Assembly (NCBI GenBank): GCA_019454045.1
Contig: SKCR01037653.1
Location: forward strand, 1 to 64,000
Length of the DNA: 64,000 nt
Source: Zanthoxylum bungeanum
Taxonomy: Eukaryota; Streptophyta; Magnoliopsida; Sapindales; Rutaceae
Direction: 5' to 3'
Position numbers and translations under genes: made by a program. Below, piece after piece: positions 1 to 12,029 of this stretch (positions are counted from its first letter, which is position 1; the number at the start of each line of letters is the position of its first letter). Below the pieces are notes generated by a model. The model searched no databases. It saw only the letters and a list, made by a program, of their open reading frames with translations, and was not told the DNA's origin.

Positions 1-1586
1 AGTTGGCCCTTTTAAGTTATTGATTGGGCCTAATGGGCCTAAATTGATTTGATGGCAATAGGGTGATTCCTATTGGGCTTTGGCATTTTGGGGTTTGATC
101 CATTATGGCCAAAGCCCCTGCCTTAAGAATCAATTAAAAGCCCATTGGACTTTAATTAAAGACATTGGATGTTATTGGGCCTTTGAGACCCATCAAGATG
201 GGATTTGGAATCCAAGTCTTTAAGCAACTATGTAAGTGTACATATTTAATTTGGAATTAAATAAGAATTAGTATTGAATACAAATAAATTGGATTTAACT
301 TGTAGTTCGATATAATTCAAGAATACGTACTCAAAAGTATTTATTCTTAAACGAGTTAGACTCGTGCAAATCAAATCATTGTTTGAACATTAGATGGTCA
401 TTAATCAAAGATTAATTAATTGATTAGATTGATTGTAATAACATGTTTGGATGGAATCCATATATGTGATGTAGGAATAACGTATATCGGATGGCATTAT
501 TAGAAGGGCAAGGGCAATTTTGGAAATTGTAATAAGTTTTAGAATTATTAAAGGGACCTGCGTGTCCAGCCTTTAATCTCATTACTCCTTGTATTCTCTT
601 CTCACCTATTCCCCTCTATGTATATGAGGTTTCTTTATTGTATTTTTGTAAAAGGATAGGCGTTTAGAATAGTTCTAGTTGGGGAGAGGAAAGGAGCGAT
701 TTGTTCTAGGAAAATCTGTTTAAATATCCATCCGCATATCGTTTTAATTTACTTTTACGCCTTATGATGTTTTTAGAAGCATGCTTAAGGGTGTATGATG
801 AGACCTAATCAAAGATAATAAATTGGTGCCCATTTACGCGAAAAACCCTCAAAAACATATTAAGCGTTTTTCCTTTCCGTTTAGTGATTCTTACTCAAGA
901 TCCAAAGTTGGCATTGGCTTGTTGGCCAAAGTCAAGGCCTTTGTCAATTGCGGTTGTGTTGAATCATGAAGGTTTTGTTACATATCGGTGTCTTGTCCAA
1001 GTTGTGATTTGTTGCCAAAGTCAAGATCACTTCTTGTCCATCGACATGATCACGAACTTTCCATGTCAATGGGGTCCCGCTTAACTGGAATCATTAAGCT
1101 TGTTGTGCCAAAGCCAAGGCTTAGTTGATTCAGAGGAAAAAGGTTAGGAAAATATGTTTGACATATTGGCATATATAAAGTATGTGTGTTTCGGACTTGA
1201 TGTCCACCTACCGGATCTAGGAATGGGATGAGATCCAATTGATCTTCGAGATCTACCTAGTTAAGTTTTCATACAGCTTGTTGGCCAAAGTCAAGGTTGT
1301 ATGTTATTTAACGGGATCCTAGCCCACTAGGAAACTAGGTTTCCCGATTACTCGACAGAGGGTTCGAGGCTCGCCGAAAAAGTGGGAGGCTAGTAGTGAA
1401 TTTGTAATTTCCATTCAGATACTTAGCTTTACGCGCTTTCAAATAATTTCGTCAATATTACTTTATTAGTTGGACTAATATATTGTTATTTTTCTATGTA
1501 ACAGTAGACTGTACCCATTATCGTTGACTAGATAGTTAGACTATCGTAGATCAGAGGACTGGCAAGGCAAGGTCCGTGATATTATC
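1..1586 (+). other. Copia-A 5' leader (untranslated), no coding sequence
   Basis: Leader between the off-window LTR and gag. No reading frame of note. Its first part is duplicated at 8140-8274 after the LTR, which shows it is element sequence. It contains a short dispersed motif repeated four times (917-1302). The stretch 570-660 is pyrimidine-rich and then T-rich, but I see nothing decisive as a promoter. An unrelated insertion inside the leader cannot be excluded, because the copy after the LTR is truncated before it could be compared. Confidence 0.6.
917..1302 (+). repeat. Dispersed 20-bp motif in Copia-A leader, four copies
   Basis: The motif cttgttggccaaagtcaagg occurs near 919 and 1277. 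Diverged versions lie near 1007 (tgttgccaaagtcaagatc) and 1099 (cttgttgtgccaaagcc). The spacing is irregular, about 90 to 180 bp. This could be a decayed long tandem repeat or repeated protein- or primer-interaction sites in the leader RNA. No function can be assigned. Confidence 0.6.
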
Positions 1587-2390
1587 ATGGGAGATAATGT
1601 CTTCAAGGTCACAAATTTTGCTGATGGGAAATGAACCTTAGGATTGTCCTAGGTTCAGAGAGGCTGTTGTATACTATACAAAGACCTCTTGGGCCAAACC
1701 CGGACCGACTGAGACACTTGAAGCTGGAGCTTTGGAAGACTCACAGCGATGATTGTGACACAACTCAGTCCATTATGCTTGCTTCGATGACTCGGCACTT
1801 TCGCAGACAAAAAGGGACTTGGATCCTTATAATATGTTAGCAAGGTTGCAAGATCTGCATCGCTCTAACAAGAGGATGCAGAGGTATAGTTTAGTCAAGA
1901 AGCTCTTTCGCTCACGCATGACAGATGGGCATGTCTGTTGAGTCCCACGTGGCTCAGATGGTCGCTGACATCGATGAGCTGGCCAACATGGGGATAGTCT
2001 TTGAGGCAGAGATTACTGTGGACATGGTCCTGCAATCTCTCCCCGATTCCTGGAGACAGTTCATCATAAATTATAATTTGATGAACACCAGTGATACTCT
2101 TGGAGATTTACTGTCAACTCTCAAGAGAGGCTAAAAGGAGTTTCTAAAGGGCAACAAGCGCGAGGCGCACTTTGCATCGACATCTCATGGACCCTAGGGC
2201 TGGGCCCAGGCAACTGGAGGTGTGCGAAAGAAGAGCATATGCAAAAGGGCAAGGCCAAAAAGTCAAGGCTTCTGGGAAGCCAAAGGACAAATCTCAAGTG
2301 TTTGCCTACAGTGCGGCAAGCGGGGTCACTGGAAGCGTGACTGCCGCGAGTACAAGGCGCTTCAGAAGGAGATAAGGCGGGCAAGGCACC
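1587..2390 (+). pseudogene. Copia-A gag, capsid/nucleocapsid, frameshifted
   Basis: Gag would form the cytoplasmic virus-like particle and bind the element RNA. The ATG at 1587 opens a Copia-type start (MGDNVFKVTNF) that meets a TGA after 16 codons. The reading then continues in other frames: a block with LELWKTHSDDC and MLASMTR near 1700-1800, then SVESHVAQMVADIDEL and VLQSLPDSWRQF at 1925-2134. It ends in a zinc knuckle CLQCGKRGHWKRDC (C-X2-C-X4-H-X4-C) at about 2300-2345, where all four metal ligands are present. At least three frame changes and internal stops rule out a functional product. It lies immediately upstream of the protease, as in an intact Copia element. Confidence 0.85.
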
Positions 2391-2444
2391 GGCCTCAGGT
2401 ATGTTTGTTATTGAGATACACATTGCTACTTCTAGCTTTAAAAA

Positions 2445-5427
2445 TGGATTTTTGATTCTGGTTGTGGTACTCATATATGTACTGTGCGCAGGATCTGTAG
2501 ATTAGCAGGAGACTGGCTTCAGGAGAGATTGATCTACGTGTTGGAAACGGGACACTTTGTTTTTGTTTTGGCCGTGGGCACTTTTATTTTAGAACTGCCT
2601 TCGGGACATGTACTTAAACTATCAGACTGTTATTATCCTAGTTTGACTAGGAATATTATCTCTGTATCTTGTTTGACCCAATGCGGGTACACTTTTGTAT
2701 TCCGAAACACTGGGTGTTTTGTTTATAAAGAGGATTTTGAGATATGTTCAGCTGATGCTAATAATGGTCTTTATATTTTTGAATATAATCAATCTCAAAC
2801 ATATAATTAACAAACAAAAGGCTCAAACTAAGTAACAAAGATGAGACTTACATGTGCATTGTCGTCTGGGACACATTAACAAGACTCGCATATCCACACT
2901 TCAAAGAGTGGGAACTTGGACGGATTTGATCCAAATTCATATGACGTCTGCGAATCTTGCTTATTGGCAAAATGCCTAAATCACCTTTGCGGTAAAGGTG
3001 TACGCGCCACCGAACTGTTAGCCCTCATTCATAGTGACGTTTGTGGGCCCATGTCTAGCCAGGCTAGAGGTAGATTTGAATACTTTCGTAACCTTTACGG
3101 AAGATGCATCGCGTTATGGTTATGTGTATCTTATGAGACACAAGTCGGAAACTTTTGAGAAATTCAAAGAGTTTCGACACGAAGTTGAAAAAAAGACCGG
3201 CAAGAGTATAAAGACATTACGGTCGGACCGTGGTGGCGAATACTTGAGCAATGAGTTTCAGATTACTTGAAAGAATATGGTATTCTTTCACAGTGGACTC
3301 CTTCTGGAACACCGTATTAAACGGTGTATCCGAACGGAGAAACCGAACTCTGTGTGGACATGGTAAGGTCTATGATGAGTCGCACTGAGCTACCTATTTC
3401 CTTCTGGGGATATGCATTAAACAGTGCAGTTCTTATTTTGAATAAGGTTCCGTCAAATCTGTACAACAGACACCATAGAGATATGGACAGGAAGAAACCG
3501 GGTTTCTCATTCCTAAGATTGGGGATGCTGGGCATACGTCAAACGTTTGGAAGGTACCAAACTTGAGCCCAAATCGGATAAATGCCTATTCGTAGGATAT
3601 CCTAGGGAAACCAAAGGATATTACTTCTATCACCCACGAGAGAAAAAAGTATTTGTTGCTCTACATGCTGTTTTCCTTGAGAGGAATTCCTAAATACAGT
3701 GGTAAGTGGGAGGAAAGTAGAACTCGATGAAAATCGGAGTGATACTGTTCCTGGCATAGAATCCTCAACGGAACAAGAACAGTCCATCCGGGATGAGACT
3801 GTACCACAATCTTCTATTACACAAGGACCGCGTATTCGGAGAGAGTCAGGAACCAACCTGAGAGGTATGGGTTTCTGATCTCACCTCATGTAGATATTAA
3901 TCTCATTGAGGAAGACGAACCGGCTACGTATGAGGAAGCGATACAATAAATCGATTCCGCTTTATGGCAAGAGGCCATGAAGTCCGAAATGGATTCCATG
4001 TACACCAACCAAGTTTTGGACCTGGTTGATGCACCAGAAGGCGTAAAGCCTTTTGGATGCAAATGGATCTTCAGAAGAAGACCGACATGGAAGGCAACGT
4101 ACAAACGTAAAAAGCTAGGCTTGTAGCGAAGGTTTATCGTCAACGACATGGTTTCGATTACGACGAAACTTTCTCACCCTTTGCCATGATTAAATCCATT
4201 CGGATAATGCTTGCTATTGCTGCATATTTCGATTACGAGATATGGCAGATGGACTTTAAACCACTTTCCTTAACGGAAACCTTTTGGAGGATGTTTATAT
4301 GCAACAGCTTGACGGTTTTATCGTGCCTAAACTTGCAAACAAGGTTTGTAAGTTAAATCGGTCCATTTATGGACTGAAGCAAGCATCACGGTCATGGAAC
4401 CAACGTTTTGATGAGATCATAAAGAATATGATTTCATTCAAAACGAGGATGAACCCTTGTGTATATAAGAAGGTTAGTGGGAGCGCACTGACATTCATTG
4501 TCCTTTATGTTGACGATGTATTGCTTATAGGCAATGACATTCCCATGTTAACATCGGTGAAAGCTTGGCTTTCATTAAAATTCTCCATTAAAGATCTGGG
4601 AGAAGCAGCCTTTATTCTAGGAATAAAGATCTACAGGGATAGATCTAGAAAGCTGCTTGGACTCTCTCAGAGTACGTACATTGACAAAGTGTTGAAAAGA
4701 TTCAACATGGATCAGTCCAAGAGGGGACTGTTGCCAGTGTCACATTGCATCTCTCTATCTAAGGACATGTGTCCTAAAACTCAAAGAGAAGAATAGCATG
4801 AGTCGGATACCGTTCGCCTCGGCAGTCGGATCGATCATTATGCCATGATATGTACTCGACCTGATGTCTCGTATGCTTTGAGCATGTGTAGTCGCTATCA
4901 GGCCGATCCAGGTGATGGTCACTGGATGGCAGTTAAGAACATCCTTAAGTATCTTAGACGAACTAAGGATGCTTTCTTGATTTATGGAGATGGAGAACTT
5001 GAGGTAACTGGGTATACCGATGCAAGTTTCCAAACCGATAAAGACGACTCTAAGTCGCAATCCGGGTACATATTTTGGTTTGAACAACGGAGCAGTAAGC
5101 TGGAAATCTTCCAAGCAAGAGACTGTTGCCGATTCAAACAACAGAAGTGGAGTATATTGCTACATCTGAAGCAGCAAAAGAGGCAGTTTGGATCCGTAAA
5201 TTCCTAATTGGATTAGGAGTAGTTCCGTTAGCAGCTGAGCCCGTTCCATTATTGTGACAATAACGGGGCTATAGCGCAGGCTAAGGAACCACGGTCTCAT
5301 CAACGATCCAAGCATGTTTCTTCGACATTTCCATCTGATTCGTGAGATCATACATCGTGGCGATGTGAAGATCGAGAAGGTCGCATCAGATGACAACATT
5401 GCAGACCCGCTGACGAAAGCTATTTAA
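2445..5427 (+). pseudogene. Copia-A pol polyprotein (PR-IN-RT-RH), multiply broken
   Basis: Domains appear in Copia order across several frames. Protease has an intact DSG (WIFDSGCGTH) at about 2445-2475. The GAG-pre-integrase and zinc region is at about 2850-2975 (CESCLLAK), with its start eroded. The integrase core has HSDVCGPM and LRSDRGGEY at about 3030-3240, giving two of the three DDE acids. Reverse transcriptase has the Copia signature SIYGLKQASRSW near 4350-4395 and YVDD at 4506-4517. RNase H includes GYTDASF near 5010 and DNNGAIAQAKEP near 5255-5290. The polyprotein closes with ADPLTKAI and TAA at 5425-5427. Stops and frame changes occur between almost every pair of domains, for example after about 3156, 3268 and 4794. 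It would have copied and integrated the element; it cannot now. Confidence 0.9.
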
Positions 5428-5492
5428 CAGCAAAAGTTTTGAGAAGCACATACATAGTTCAGGTGTTAGATGCTTGAGTGACTGGCTATAGG

Positions 5493-5505
5493 CCAAGTGG
5501 GAGAT
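5493..5505 (+). promoter_or_regulatory. Copia-A polypurine tract
   Basis: Purine-rich ccaagtgggagat directly before the LTR TG at 5506. In LTR elements this primes plus-strand DNA synthesis. The position 66 bp after the pol stop and next to the LTR fits well. Confidence 0.8.
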
Positions 5506-7448
5506 TGTTAGACAATTATGACCCATAGCGTCACTGTTTTTAAAAGACATTGTGTTTTGTACAAAATTGACTATGTAATATTGAAATTGTCTTTTAATCA
5601 TTTCGTAATTTATTTACTATGATATATAAATGGTAAAAGTCCATATGATTAGTTCCGGATTGAGATGATATGAGACAGTATCAATCCATAAAGGTTTAAT
5701 CATTAAATATCCCTAGTCGTAGTATTATCGAGACTGGACATCGATAATGCGGAATAGACTAGTATTGCACTTGTGCTCGTTGTGAGGGCATAATGGCACA
5801 GTTCTTATATGTTTTAAGTATAGGATACTTATGCAAGTGAATAGGAGGTTGTTTTTACCGATGGTACGGAAAAAAACAGCTTCGCTCTGGATAGACCCCG
5901 CAAATCCCATTGGGTAGTATGTATATGTGTCTATGGGAGTCCGCGTCAGGGTAGATGTATTTGGTCTTAACTTGAGACTTACATCGCTAATACTTGCGAC
6001 AATCGGTAAACTTTGTTTTGGTCGTCCAGGGCTTTAACAGGTTCTGTGTACGCCTCTATTGGGTTTATCGAGAATCGTAGTGTATTAGATGTGATGTCGA
6101 GACGGAAGTATCACTCCAGACATATGGAGATGATGATCACGCAGGGATTCATAACTCGTTCTCTATTGTGTTGCAACCATCGGGATAATGTGACAAGGTC
6201 ATGATTATCCGATTCAAAGAGACTAGTTGTTTGATATCCAATATGTGCTTCGTACGGGGCAGACACTATTCCAGCCCCAGGCCTAGCACGTGACACCTGA
6301 TACTGGATCGAAATACGAGATACTAGGTATTCTACGTCTGACATAGATTATATATTCCAGTAAGAATATTTCTGGAGAATTGGGTAGGCACAGTGCTTTG
6401 CTAGAAGCCAACCATGTCTTGTAAATCGGTAAGCACGTAGTACGAGGTACTCGCTTTATCGGATAGTCCGATTACCGGATTTACTGCCAACATATCCAGA
6501 GATCTCTTGGGTCGCTTCCCAAGGATTCACCGATGACAGTTGACCTAAATTGGAATTAATCTGGGATTAATTAGAGAGAGAAAATTAATCTGGGATTAAT
6601 ATGTGCTTTATTTAATCTGGGATTAAAAGTGTGCAGTGGCGAAAGAACGCGATTAATTTGGAATTAATCGGTAAAATAAATTTAATAGTTAAATTTGATT
6701 TTTCTATTTAATTTATTCAAATGGGCTAAAATTAATATATCGGATATATTAAAATGGATTGGATTTCATTACGAGATTAAAGTCGGACTTTAATGCGAAC
6801 GGACGAATTAATTTAGAATTAGTTCATGAACGACGTTCGTAATATATTTGCGAGGCATCGTTATTTAATTAAATTAGATTTAATTATTTAGCGACGAAGG
6901 ATCATTTAATCGGATTAAACGGAACCGAGCCGCGGCAAATGCCCGTAGAGATATTTGAATTTCGGATTCAAATATTTGGAGCCAAAAGTGTGGTAGGTGT
7001 TCCCACCACACAACCACCTTGTTTTGCCTTTATGAAAACCATTTACCAATCTCTACCTTGTATTGGGTAAAAGGTGAAATGGTTTCACCTTTTGGTAAAT
7101 AACAAAAAGGCATTTTCAACTTTGGTAACACTTGTGACAAAAATCAAAGACACAAACCCTAAAGAGCTAGGCTTGGCCGAAACGCTCTCCCTCTCCTCTC
7201 TTTGATTTGATTTTCAAATCATCAAAAGCTAGCACTTTGGAAGTGAACAAAGGTGATAGGGAAACTCCTCAATAGCTTGGAATCATCCTAAAGCTTGGAA
7301 TCATCCTAAAGCTTGGATCTTGGAGATCTTGGATCTCAAATTTTTAAAGCTCTAAAACTCATTGTAAGTATATTCCGCACCTTATAATGATCAAATCTTT
7401 TATTATGCATGCTTATTAGATCCTTATATTGTTCTTGGAACACTAACA
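5506..7448 (+). repeat. Copia-A LTR (LTR A), complete, 1943 bp
   Basis: The LTR starts TGTTAG after the polypurine tract and ends CTAACA, so the termini form a perfect 6-bp inverted repeat. It is followed at once by a tRNA-Met primer binding site, so one LTR serves as the 3' LTR of the left unit and the 5' LTR of a second unit. Conserved LTR blocks shared with LTRs B, C and D include the segment with gtacggggcagacac (about 6254) and the block gagaattgggtaggca (about 6376). Three palindromic motifs lie at 6556-6626. No full coding frame is present. Confidence 0.92.
6556..6626 (+). repeat. Three copies of a 15-bp palindromic motif in LTR A
   Basis: The sequence TTAATCTGGGATTAA occurs exactly at 6556, 6585 and 6612. 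It is an inverted repeat (TTAATC / GATTAA) with a 3-bp centre. A related palindrome, gattaatttggaattaatc, follows at 6651. Related copies lie in LTR C and LTR D on the opposite strand. Repeated palindromes inside an LTR promoter region are candidate transcription-factor sites; that role is inference. Confidence 0.8.
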
Positions 7449-7462
7449 ATGGTATCAGAGCC
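7449..7462 (+). promoter_or_regulatory. Primer binding site, initiator tRNA-Met type
   Basis: aTGGTATCAGAGCC sits immediately after the LTR end. This is the classical plant Copia site complementary to the 3' end of initiator tRNA-Met. Its presence downstream of LTR A proves that a second element copy begins here. Confidence 0.92.
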
Positions 7463-8274
7463 TAATTTAAGCATGATAATTTTAGGGTTCTTGAACCTAA
7501 AAAAATTTGGGGTTTTTTGATTTTGAGCATGATTTTTTGAAATTGATGCTTTGAGTATGTTTACAACATGATAACATAGAGTTATGCATGATTAGATTTC
7601 AAATAAATCAAATGCTACAAAAATTAAAAAATGCTTAGGGTGGCCGAATGTTCACTGCCTTATGCACTGCATTTTTTGTTTTTTGAAACATGAAATAATG
7701 TGTTTGGATGCATGTTTAAATGATGATAGTTGGTTTAATATGATTAGAATCAATGTCTATATTGTTCATGTTAAAATCAAAGTGCATGTTGAGCATGAAA
7801 TGATGATCTTAGGCTTCAATATGTCTCAAGCATGCAATGATGTGTTTTGGGCATGATTTTATGTTAAGCATGAATTATTAGTTTAAGCATGATTAGTTAA
7901 GTTAATTAATATTTTGGAAAAATTGAGTTTAATTAATTAATTATGGCTAATACACTTTAATTAAAATAATTGTGATATTTGGAATATTATAATTATGTAA
8001 ATATGCCTTTAAAATTGAATTGGGCTAAAAGTGTGTATTTGGGCCTAATGGGCTTGGTTTGACCAAGTTTGGTTTTGGACTTTTGGATTGGATCCAATTG
8101 GGCCCAAAACCAATTCCATGAAGTCCAAATACATCACTTGGCCCTTTAAAGTATTTGATTGGGCCTAATGGGCCTAAATTGATTTGATGGCAATAGGGTG
8201 ATTCCATTGGGCCTTGGCATTTTGGGTTTGATCCATTATGGCCAAAGCCCATGCCTTAAGAATCAATTAAATGC
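7463..8274 (+). mobile_element. Truncated leader of a second Copia-A unit
   Basis: Internal leader sequence following LTR A and its primer site. The last part (about 8140-8274) matches window positions 1-140, including the gggcctaatgggcctaaatt segment. It stops abruptly at 8274 against an inverted LTR scrap, so the second unit has lost gag, pol and its 3' LTR. No coding sequence was seen; short frames such as 7662-7856 have no recognisable similarity. Confidence 0.8.
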
Positions 8275-8344
8275 CTTTGTTAATTTGTACAACAAAACCA
8301 TGCTCTGTACAAATAGTGATGTTATGGGTCATAATTGTCCAACA
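8275..8344 (-). repeat. Inverted 70-bp fragment of a Copia-A family LTR start
   Basis: Read on the minus strand from 8344, this is TGTTGGACAATTATGACCC, the first 70 bases of the same LTR family as LTRs A-D. It abuts the truncated plus-strand leader at 8275. The head-on junction implies a deletion or rearrangement between two oppositely oriented copies. Confidence 0.85.
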
Positions 8345-10335
8345 TTTCCCACCAAACCTAAAAAGAAGGGAATAATGAGAATGTATCACCTAAACTAAAG
8401 ATACATCAATAATACTACAATTGGTCGTAAATATGGAGCTTCCAAGGAAGTGCTGACTTAAGAGAATCAAGAAATCGAGATAAGGATGAAAGTTAAATAG
8501 TAGAGCAAAACTTAGAAAAGAAAAATAATAGTTGGAGTACGGTAGGAGTTTGAGAGCGCATGAGCCATATGGAGGTTCTCATTGGGAAGTAGTATGACTA
8601 ATAGCCAGAGGTAAATTATAAAACCCAACCATTGTAATACTATAGCGGCAAAGATTGACATCGAAGATTGCCTCAAGATATTCCTAGAAATAAGTGAATG
8701 TATAGTGGAAGAAGATCGAAACATGAAACTTTCACACTTAGTATAAGAGCATAATATGATAAGGAGATAATTCTAAATAAAAGACTTAACAAATGAGTTA
8801 TCTAGATAGAGCAGTTAGGAGATAAAATAATAGTTAGGCAACAACGAGATATAAAAGAATCAGTGTTAGATGTGACTACAGATATGTAAAAGAATATTTC
8901 ATTCCAATAAAGAGATAGTGACATAGACCACCAAAATTCTGGGTATAGAATATAGTAGAGATGGAGACAAAAAGAGCATTAACCATAAGATTTGGAAGTA
9001 GCACTGTCGAGGTGCGGTGAAAATATGAGAAGAATACTTAGAAATGAAGACAAAAGTGCATCATAGTGAGATCTCTCAGTGTTGGAATGGAATCCAAGTT
9101 CTATTATGTTTTAACTCATACAATCTTTAAGAAATAGCTAGTCATAATTTATGTTAATTAAACCACCATAGGTTTGGGATGACTTTAGTCACAGGTATAT
9201 GTGGTTTGGTAGATATATAGTATCGTAAAGATTGACGAGATGAGTTTGCTACAATATTATATTAAGTACAGTGAGTCAGCCATCCATGTATAATGTACAT
9301 AAAGGGACCATTGGTATAAGTCATTTGAGAGACAGTAACCATTTTTGTACTAGTAAAGAAATCAAAGATGTAGAAAAGTAAACCAGAACATAATAAATAG
9401 TGTGGACATAGTAATAAAGAACATAGCTTTAGTATAAAAAGGGTATATAATTAGGCTTAGTATAGATACATTGCCCTAGAACTCCTCAACTAATCAAGAA
9501 GAATCAATAGAGAAAACTACCCTGATGTAACGTCCTAAATAAGGGAACCATCAGTTGATAGTAAGCGTACATGGAGAGGTTAGGTGTTACTCATGAATTC
9601 CTAAAACCATAAATAGTTATATATGTGAGATTTTGAAGGAAGAAGCTTATAAGAAACGAGGGCTTAATAAATAGAAAAGAAAAAGATCATGAAGTTACCT
9701 AAGATTGAGTCAAGAAGATATCTAATAAGATATATCTTATAAAGTAATTTAAGTAGTTACATTATGAAGAATAGCTAAAGAACCTGAATTATATACAAGT
9801 TAAGGGAAAGTGAAGGCTATTGGTTATAGCATAAAGTACAATGACAACACCATAAACGTAAATAATACCATAATTTCTTAAAGATAATTAGGAATTATTG
9901 CTGTCATGGAAAAAGATATAAGAGGTTTCAAATCAGAATGGACTTAAGATAAGCGAGACGACATGCGACAAATATGGTATAATCTGGGAACTGATGACTC
10001 ATGTGAATTGTTGAGATAAAGAAAGTTGAATACATTTAATAGTTTAGAAATAAGATTTCCTTGAGGCGTAAGGATAGATGAATTATTACAGTAAGTTTAA
10101 TTACTAAATAGAAACTCATGGGATGAAAATAAGGAATTACAAGATTTATTCACTAAGGACCACGAACCTTGAAATGGTATGTACAAAATGACAAGAGATC
10201 TCTAGGAATAGAAGATTATAGAGGAAGTTAGAAAGATAAGAATAAGCAAAGACTCAGATATTCTCTAACCAAGATGAATATGTGAGTTAAACCCTAGAAA
10301 TGATCCGAGGATGAATCATATTTAAAGGGGGATAA
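8345..10335 (+). mobile_element. Purine-rich decayed tract, possibly a chromovirus-like Gypsy pol remnant
   Basis: About 2 kb without a useful reading frame on either strand. The base composition is strongly purine-biased on the plus strand, as in a pol gene eroded by C-to-T change on the other strand. The only hint of identity is its end: near 10295-10340 the pattern gatccgaggatgaatcat followed by aaagggggataa resembles the 3' end of chromoviral pol plus polypurine tract in plant Gypsy elements. I cannot place any domain with confidence. Confidence 0.3.
10318..10335 (+). promoter_or_regulatory. Putative polypurine tract of the chromovirus-like element
   Basis: The run atttaaagggggataatt follows the eroded pol end and precedes LTR-like sequence. 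The assignment rests on resemblance to plant chromovirus 3' ends and is tentative. Confidence 0.35.
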
Positions 10336-11287
10336 TTTATAACGATATGCAATTTCCACTACTGTTACTTCATGAGACGAGTGATTACATAATATAAAAT
10401 TATGGTTGGACACATATACACTTCTAAGATAACCTTGGGAACAATCAGTAAGCTCTTCGAAATTCTAATATGAAATTATATGATGTACCACTCTGAACAG
10501 CCCATGGTATTTGGGCCATAACTTTCTCATACGAACTCTGATCTTTGTGAATTATATATCTTCGAAAAGCTGAGATCGAGACCTACAGCTTATACTTTGA
10601 ATATTTTTCAAAATCAAACTAGAAATAAGTCAAAAATATAGGTAAAAATTTTGGAATAGTGTTGCGGACCCATCTAGAAAAATCTCAAACTTTCTCATTT
10701 TTTTCCAAACTTTTATTCATTAAAACAAAGTACAAATAGCCCATAGTATAAAAAGTAGAAGTATTTGAGCATCCCTAAATTTAGAAGAGAAAGAAGAAAA
10801 AATGTCAAAGAAGAGGAAGAGAGAAAGAAGAAGGAAAAGAGGGAAGAAGGAATAAGAAGAAGCAGAGAAGAGAAACAAATACCAAATCTCCATGAGTTAA
10901 TAAGAAGATTGGAAATAATTGAGAAATTAGAGAGTGAAGGAAATCGAGAAGAAGAAGGTAAGGAAACTTGACCCAAAACTTGGATTGTTAGATTTTGAAA
11001 GTATGATGATAGAATAAGACTATTGGCATATTATGAATTACATTTTGGTAATTGATAAGTAAAGAAAATGATTATAGAATTGAGTGTCCCAATTTTGAAA
11101 ATCTTAGGAGATTAGCTAAAAATAAAAATAATGAGATTAAAGAATTGTTTAAGGATGTTAACTTGGTTTAGAATATGTGAAGTTGAAGTAATGAGATGGA
11201 TTGTGTGTTGGTTCTAGTATGGAAGTGTTGGTGATTCATTTGGGTAAGATAAACTTGAGGAAGCAAGTTTAGAATCTTGGAAAACAG

Positions 11288-11470
11288 TCTCATGTGGCGA
11301 CGCGCAGAGATCTACGTCGTGACACATACTAGGAAAGTTATGAAGATTTGATTCTGGTTTCTCCGCATCGTGACACGCAGAGATATGCGTCATGACACGC
11401 ACTTGGAATTTTTAGGCAGTCGTTTCTGAAATTCTGACCGTCGTGACGTGCAAGGTTTTACGTCGTGATG
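11288..11470. repeat. Degenerate CGTCGTGACACG-type motif cluster
   Basis: At least six variants of cgtcgtgacacg or gcgacgcgcagag are packed in 180 bp (for example near 11295, 11312, 11365, 11388, 11440 and 11460). Many CG steps have drifted to CA or TG, as expected for methylated, deaminating sequence. Pairs are separated by about 20 bp and groups by about 70 bp. Confidence 0.6.
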
Positions 11471-12029
11471 CATAGTCAAGAACTTCCTAAAATTAGTTTT
11501 AAACAATTCCAGTTTCACCCTAGCATGCTAGAGGCAACCCTAAGGGTCTCATCAGCTCGTATGCATATATTACATCATGATATAAGTACGATACACCTCA
11601 GAGTGATATCAACTACTTGAATAAGTAAACTTAGCTTGATTCAGATATATATATTCTTCAGTCCATCTTCTAATCGAGATTATCAATTATAAATTATTGA
11701 ATGAACCATAAATTTCTTCAGCGAAGTGAAGTAGGGCCAGCGAGACTCCAAATTAGTTAGTTGAAATTTCTTTTTAATGTTGATTTTATTTAATTATATT
11801 GCTTAAGACTTATATTTGACTATTTTAAGGCCGTAGCCAGATTTTATATCAATTAGTTTAAGATTTATCATGATTCTAAAAGATAAACATTCTTTTATGA
11901 TGAGTTTTTGAAAGAATGATATTAGAACTTAAGAATTATGATTTTCGAGGCATGAGGGAAAAACCCACCGCAGTATGTAACTTGATTCAAATATGGAATT
12001 GACGGCAAGAACATGTGCACATATAGAGG

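Larger units (their letters stand above)
1..7448 (+). mobile_element. Copia-A LTR retrotransposon, decayed, 5' LTR outside window
   Basis: A Ty1/Copia element on the plus strand whose 5' LTR lies upstream of the window. The order leader, gag, protease, integrase, reverse transcriptase, RNase H, polypurine tract, LTR is the Copia order. Every domain can be recognised, but the frame changes many times and in-frame stops are common, so it is dead. The first bases of the window (about 1-140) match 8140-8274, which lies about 700 bp downstream of a primer binding site. The window therefore opens inside the leader. The element must have spread by reverse transcription of a genomic RNA primed by tRNA-Met. 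Relatives of its LTR are scattered through the window. Confidence 0.9.

Noticed and set aside
2121..2474. 117-residue minus-strand frame opposite Copia-A gag
   Set aside because: It overlaps the zinc knuckle coding region in antisense and has no recognisable domain. It is a shadow frame.
7449..7462. tRNA-like sequence
   Set aside because: It is complementary to a tRNA 3' end only. No cloverleaf surrounds it, so it is a primer binding site.
10713..10976. Serine/leucine-rich membrane-like protein on the minus strand
   Set aside because: It is the complement of a purine-rich tract (gaagaagaa runs) in an LTR. Composition explains it.
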